A stretch of 64,000 nt of DNA from Ruegeria sp. PrR005 (GTDB lineage Bacteria; Pseudomonadota; Alphaproteobacteria; Rhodobacterales; Rhodobacteraceae). Positions 62,860 through 64,000 of the stretch are shown here, in pieces. The translations under genes and the position numbers were made by a program. Within the stretch, counting starts at the first letter, position 1. Each line of letters opens with the position of its first letter. A model generated the notes under the pieces. It worked only from the letters and a program-made list of their open reading frames with translations, had not been told where the DNA came from and searched no databases. The stretch is from assembly GCF_010500245.1 (NCBI RefSeq), contig NZ_JAAGOX010000055.1, forward strand, positions 164,321-228,320. Direction: 5' to 3'.

Positions 62860-64000
62860 ATGGCCTCCATCACCAAGCTCCCCTCCGGTGCCTACCGGGT
62901 CCAGATCAGACGAAAGGGCCGCTATGCGAGCGAGACGTTCCTCCGCCGCGACGACGCCCATCGTTGGGCCCGCCAGGCGGAGACCCGGGTCGATCAGGGG
63001 CTGGCGCCGAACAAGTCGTCCGTCTCCCGCCTCCAGACCTTTGGCGACCTCATCGACCTTCATATAACCGATATGTGCGAGGTAGGGAAACCGCCGCGTC
63101 GCAGCAAGGCCGCCACGCTCACGACGCTCAAGCGCGATCTGGGCAAGGAGAAGATCGGGCACCTCGACCGGCAGAAGCTGATCGACTACGGCAAGATGCG
63201 TGCAGATCAGGGCGCAGGTCCGGTGACACTCGGGATCGATATCGGCGTGATCAAGATGATCATCACCCATGCGGCAGCCGTGCACGGGCTCGACATCTCT
63301 CCGGAACCGGTTGATCTGGCGCGCGTCGCGCTCAAACGTCTCGGCCTGATCGGCAAGGGCACTGAGCGGGATCGTCGCCCCACCACGGACGAGTTGAACC
63401 GCCTCTTCCGCTGCTTCGATGACAACCAACGCCTGACGACACCGATGACGCGGATCGTGAAGTTCGCGGTGGCCACGGCCATGCGGCTGGACGAGATCTG
63501 CCGCGTCGAATGGGCCGATCTCGACGTCGACCGCCGGATGCTCATGATCCGCGACCGCAAGGACCCGCGCAACAAGACCGGGAACGACCAGCGGATCCCA
63601 CTCTTCGCAGCCACGGGGTTCGATGCCTGGGCATTGGTCACCGAACAGGCCAAGAAACTCGGGCACGCAAGGGGCCGGATCTTTCCCTACAACTCGAAAT
63701 CGGTCGGAACGGCGTTCCGGCGCGCCTGCGTCGAGGTCAGTGTCAAGGATCTCCATTTTCACGATTTTCGCCACGAAGGCACAAGCCGCCTCTTCGAGGC
63801 AGGCTTCGCCATAGAACAGGTCGCCCTCGTCACCGGTCACAAGGACTGGAAGATGCTGCGCCGCTACACGCATATCAGGCCCGAAGCCCTGCATCGGCTG
63901 GCCGCCTCGCGCGCGCCATTCCCTGTTGATTTCCACCCAGAAGTGAGCCGGGTTTTTCATCGAGAAGTGAGCCACCTCTGTTTATGGATTTCGGGTTATG
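62860..64000 (+). CDS. Tyrosine recombinase, probable DusA-associated integrase (3' end interrupted or off window)
   Basis: ATG at 62860 opens a frame still unclosed at the window end (380 codons). Catalytic residues of tyrosine recombinases are all present: Arg209 (TAMRLDEICRVEW), His301-x2-Arg304 (FHDFRHEGTS), His327 (TGHKDW) and Tyr336 (RRYTHIRPE). Residues 1-50 form an AP2-like/arm-binding N-terminus (ITKLPSGAYRVQIRRKGRY). It adjoins dusA head-to-head, matching the known family of integrases that use dusA. From about residue 355 the frame enters what looks like an insertion sequence end, so the native C-terminus is lost just after the active-site Tyr. A long open frame on the opposite strand is a shadow. 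Confidence 0.88.
   Translation, partial: MASITKLPSGAYRVQIRRKGRYASETFLRRDDAHRWARQAETRVDQGLAPNKSSVSRLQTFGDLIDLHITDMCEVGKPPRRSKAATLTTLKRDLGKEKIGHLDRQKLIDYGKMRADQGAGPVTLGIDIGVIKMIITHAAAVHGLDISPEPVDLARVALKRLGLIGKGTERDRRPTTDELNRLFRCFDDNQRLTTPMTRIVKFAVATAMRLDEICRVEWADLDVDRRMLMIRDRKDPRNKTGNDQRIPLFAATGFDAWALVTEQAKKLGHARGRIFPYNSKSVGTAFRRACVEVSVKDLHFHDFRHEGTSRLFEAGFAIEQVALVTGHKDWKMLRRYTHIRPEALHRLAASRAPFPVDFHPEVSRVFHREVSHLCLWISGY
63924..64000. mobile_element. Probable left terminus of an IS21-family insertion sequence (partial)
   Basis: From TGTTGATTTCCACCCAG at 63924 the sequence has two copies of a ~20-base unit, each ending AGAAGTGAGCC (63939-63949 and 63963-63973). A 5'-TG end followed by tandem transposase-binding repeats of the TGTTGATTTCCAC type is characteristic of IS21-family elements. 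istA/istB would lie to the right, outside the window. Confidence 0.55.

Noticed and set aside
62737..63975. A 412-codon minus-strand frame opposite the integrase
   Set aside because: The plus-strand frame has all recombinase catalytic residues. The minus frame has no recognisable domain and is a shadow.

Overview
This is a G+C-rich chromosomal stretch from an alphaproteobacterium of the Roseobacter group (Rhodobacteraceae, Ruegeria-like). The evidence is the sarcosine oxidase soxB/D/A/G locus, the ccmABCDG cytochrome c maturation cluster next to a yajC-secD-secF operon, a DUF6314 and a DUF1289 protein, an IRP-type aconitase, and gene pairs typical of that group. Genes are densely packed on both strands, with many 4-base ATGA overlaps. 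I found no rRNA, tRNA or CRISPR.

Layout. 0-9.8 kb: the 5' end of an unknown gene, an alpha/beta hydrolase-OsmC fusion, small exported proteins, bioY, a DUF6314 gene, purB, two tandem Cys-motif secreted proteins, a fliG-like gene, an EamA transporter and an LpxL-like acyltransferase. 9.9-13.2 kb: acnA, with palindromic operator-like sites upstream and a clear terminator downstream. 13.2-20.3 kb (minus strand): yajC-secD-secF, a TauE/SafE transporter, an Mth938-like protein and ccmABCDG, including a 52-residue ccmD. 20.4-29.5 kb: an MscS channel, a SET protein, serS, a helix-hairpin-helix protein with a poly-lysine tail, a fatty acid desaturase, and the der/bamB/yfgM-like outer-membrane assembly group. 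29.6-34.8 kb: an RND efflux pair behind a perfect palindrome. 34.8-43.5 kb: a phospholipase D-like protein, an Atm1-type ABC transporter, a LysM protein, a LOG-family protein, rarD, an enoyl-CoA hydratase and sodB.

43.6-46.2 kb: an FkbM methyltransferase and then four tandem small exported proteins that are paralogues of one another and that I cannot assign to any described family. Their 5' end carries an unusual set of signals: an inverted repeat covering the ribosome binding site, and a terminator inside the first codons. 46.3-52.2 kb: soxG, soxA, soxD and soxB, with a small membrane protein and its terminator placed between soxB and soxD. 52.3-58.5 kb: ccmI, ruvX, a DUF1289 gene, an RTX protein built from three 81-residue super-repeats, a PhyH-like dioxygenase, a second TauE/SafE protein and a low-G+C metallo-beta-lactamase-fold gene. 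58.7-61.3 kb: a sodium:alanine symporter and a universal stress protein, divergent from an Lrp/AsnC regulator.

61.8-64 kb: dusA, and immediately at its 5' end a tyrosine recombinase reading away from it. It runs off the window and its tail meets what looks like an IS21-family terminus. The first bases of dusA are a known integration site for a dedicated integrase family, so this is probably the left edge of an integrated genomic island or prophage lying to the right of the window.
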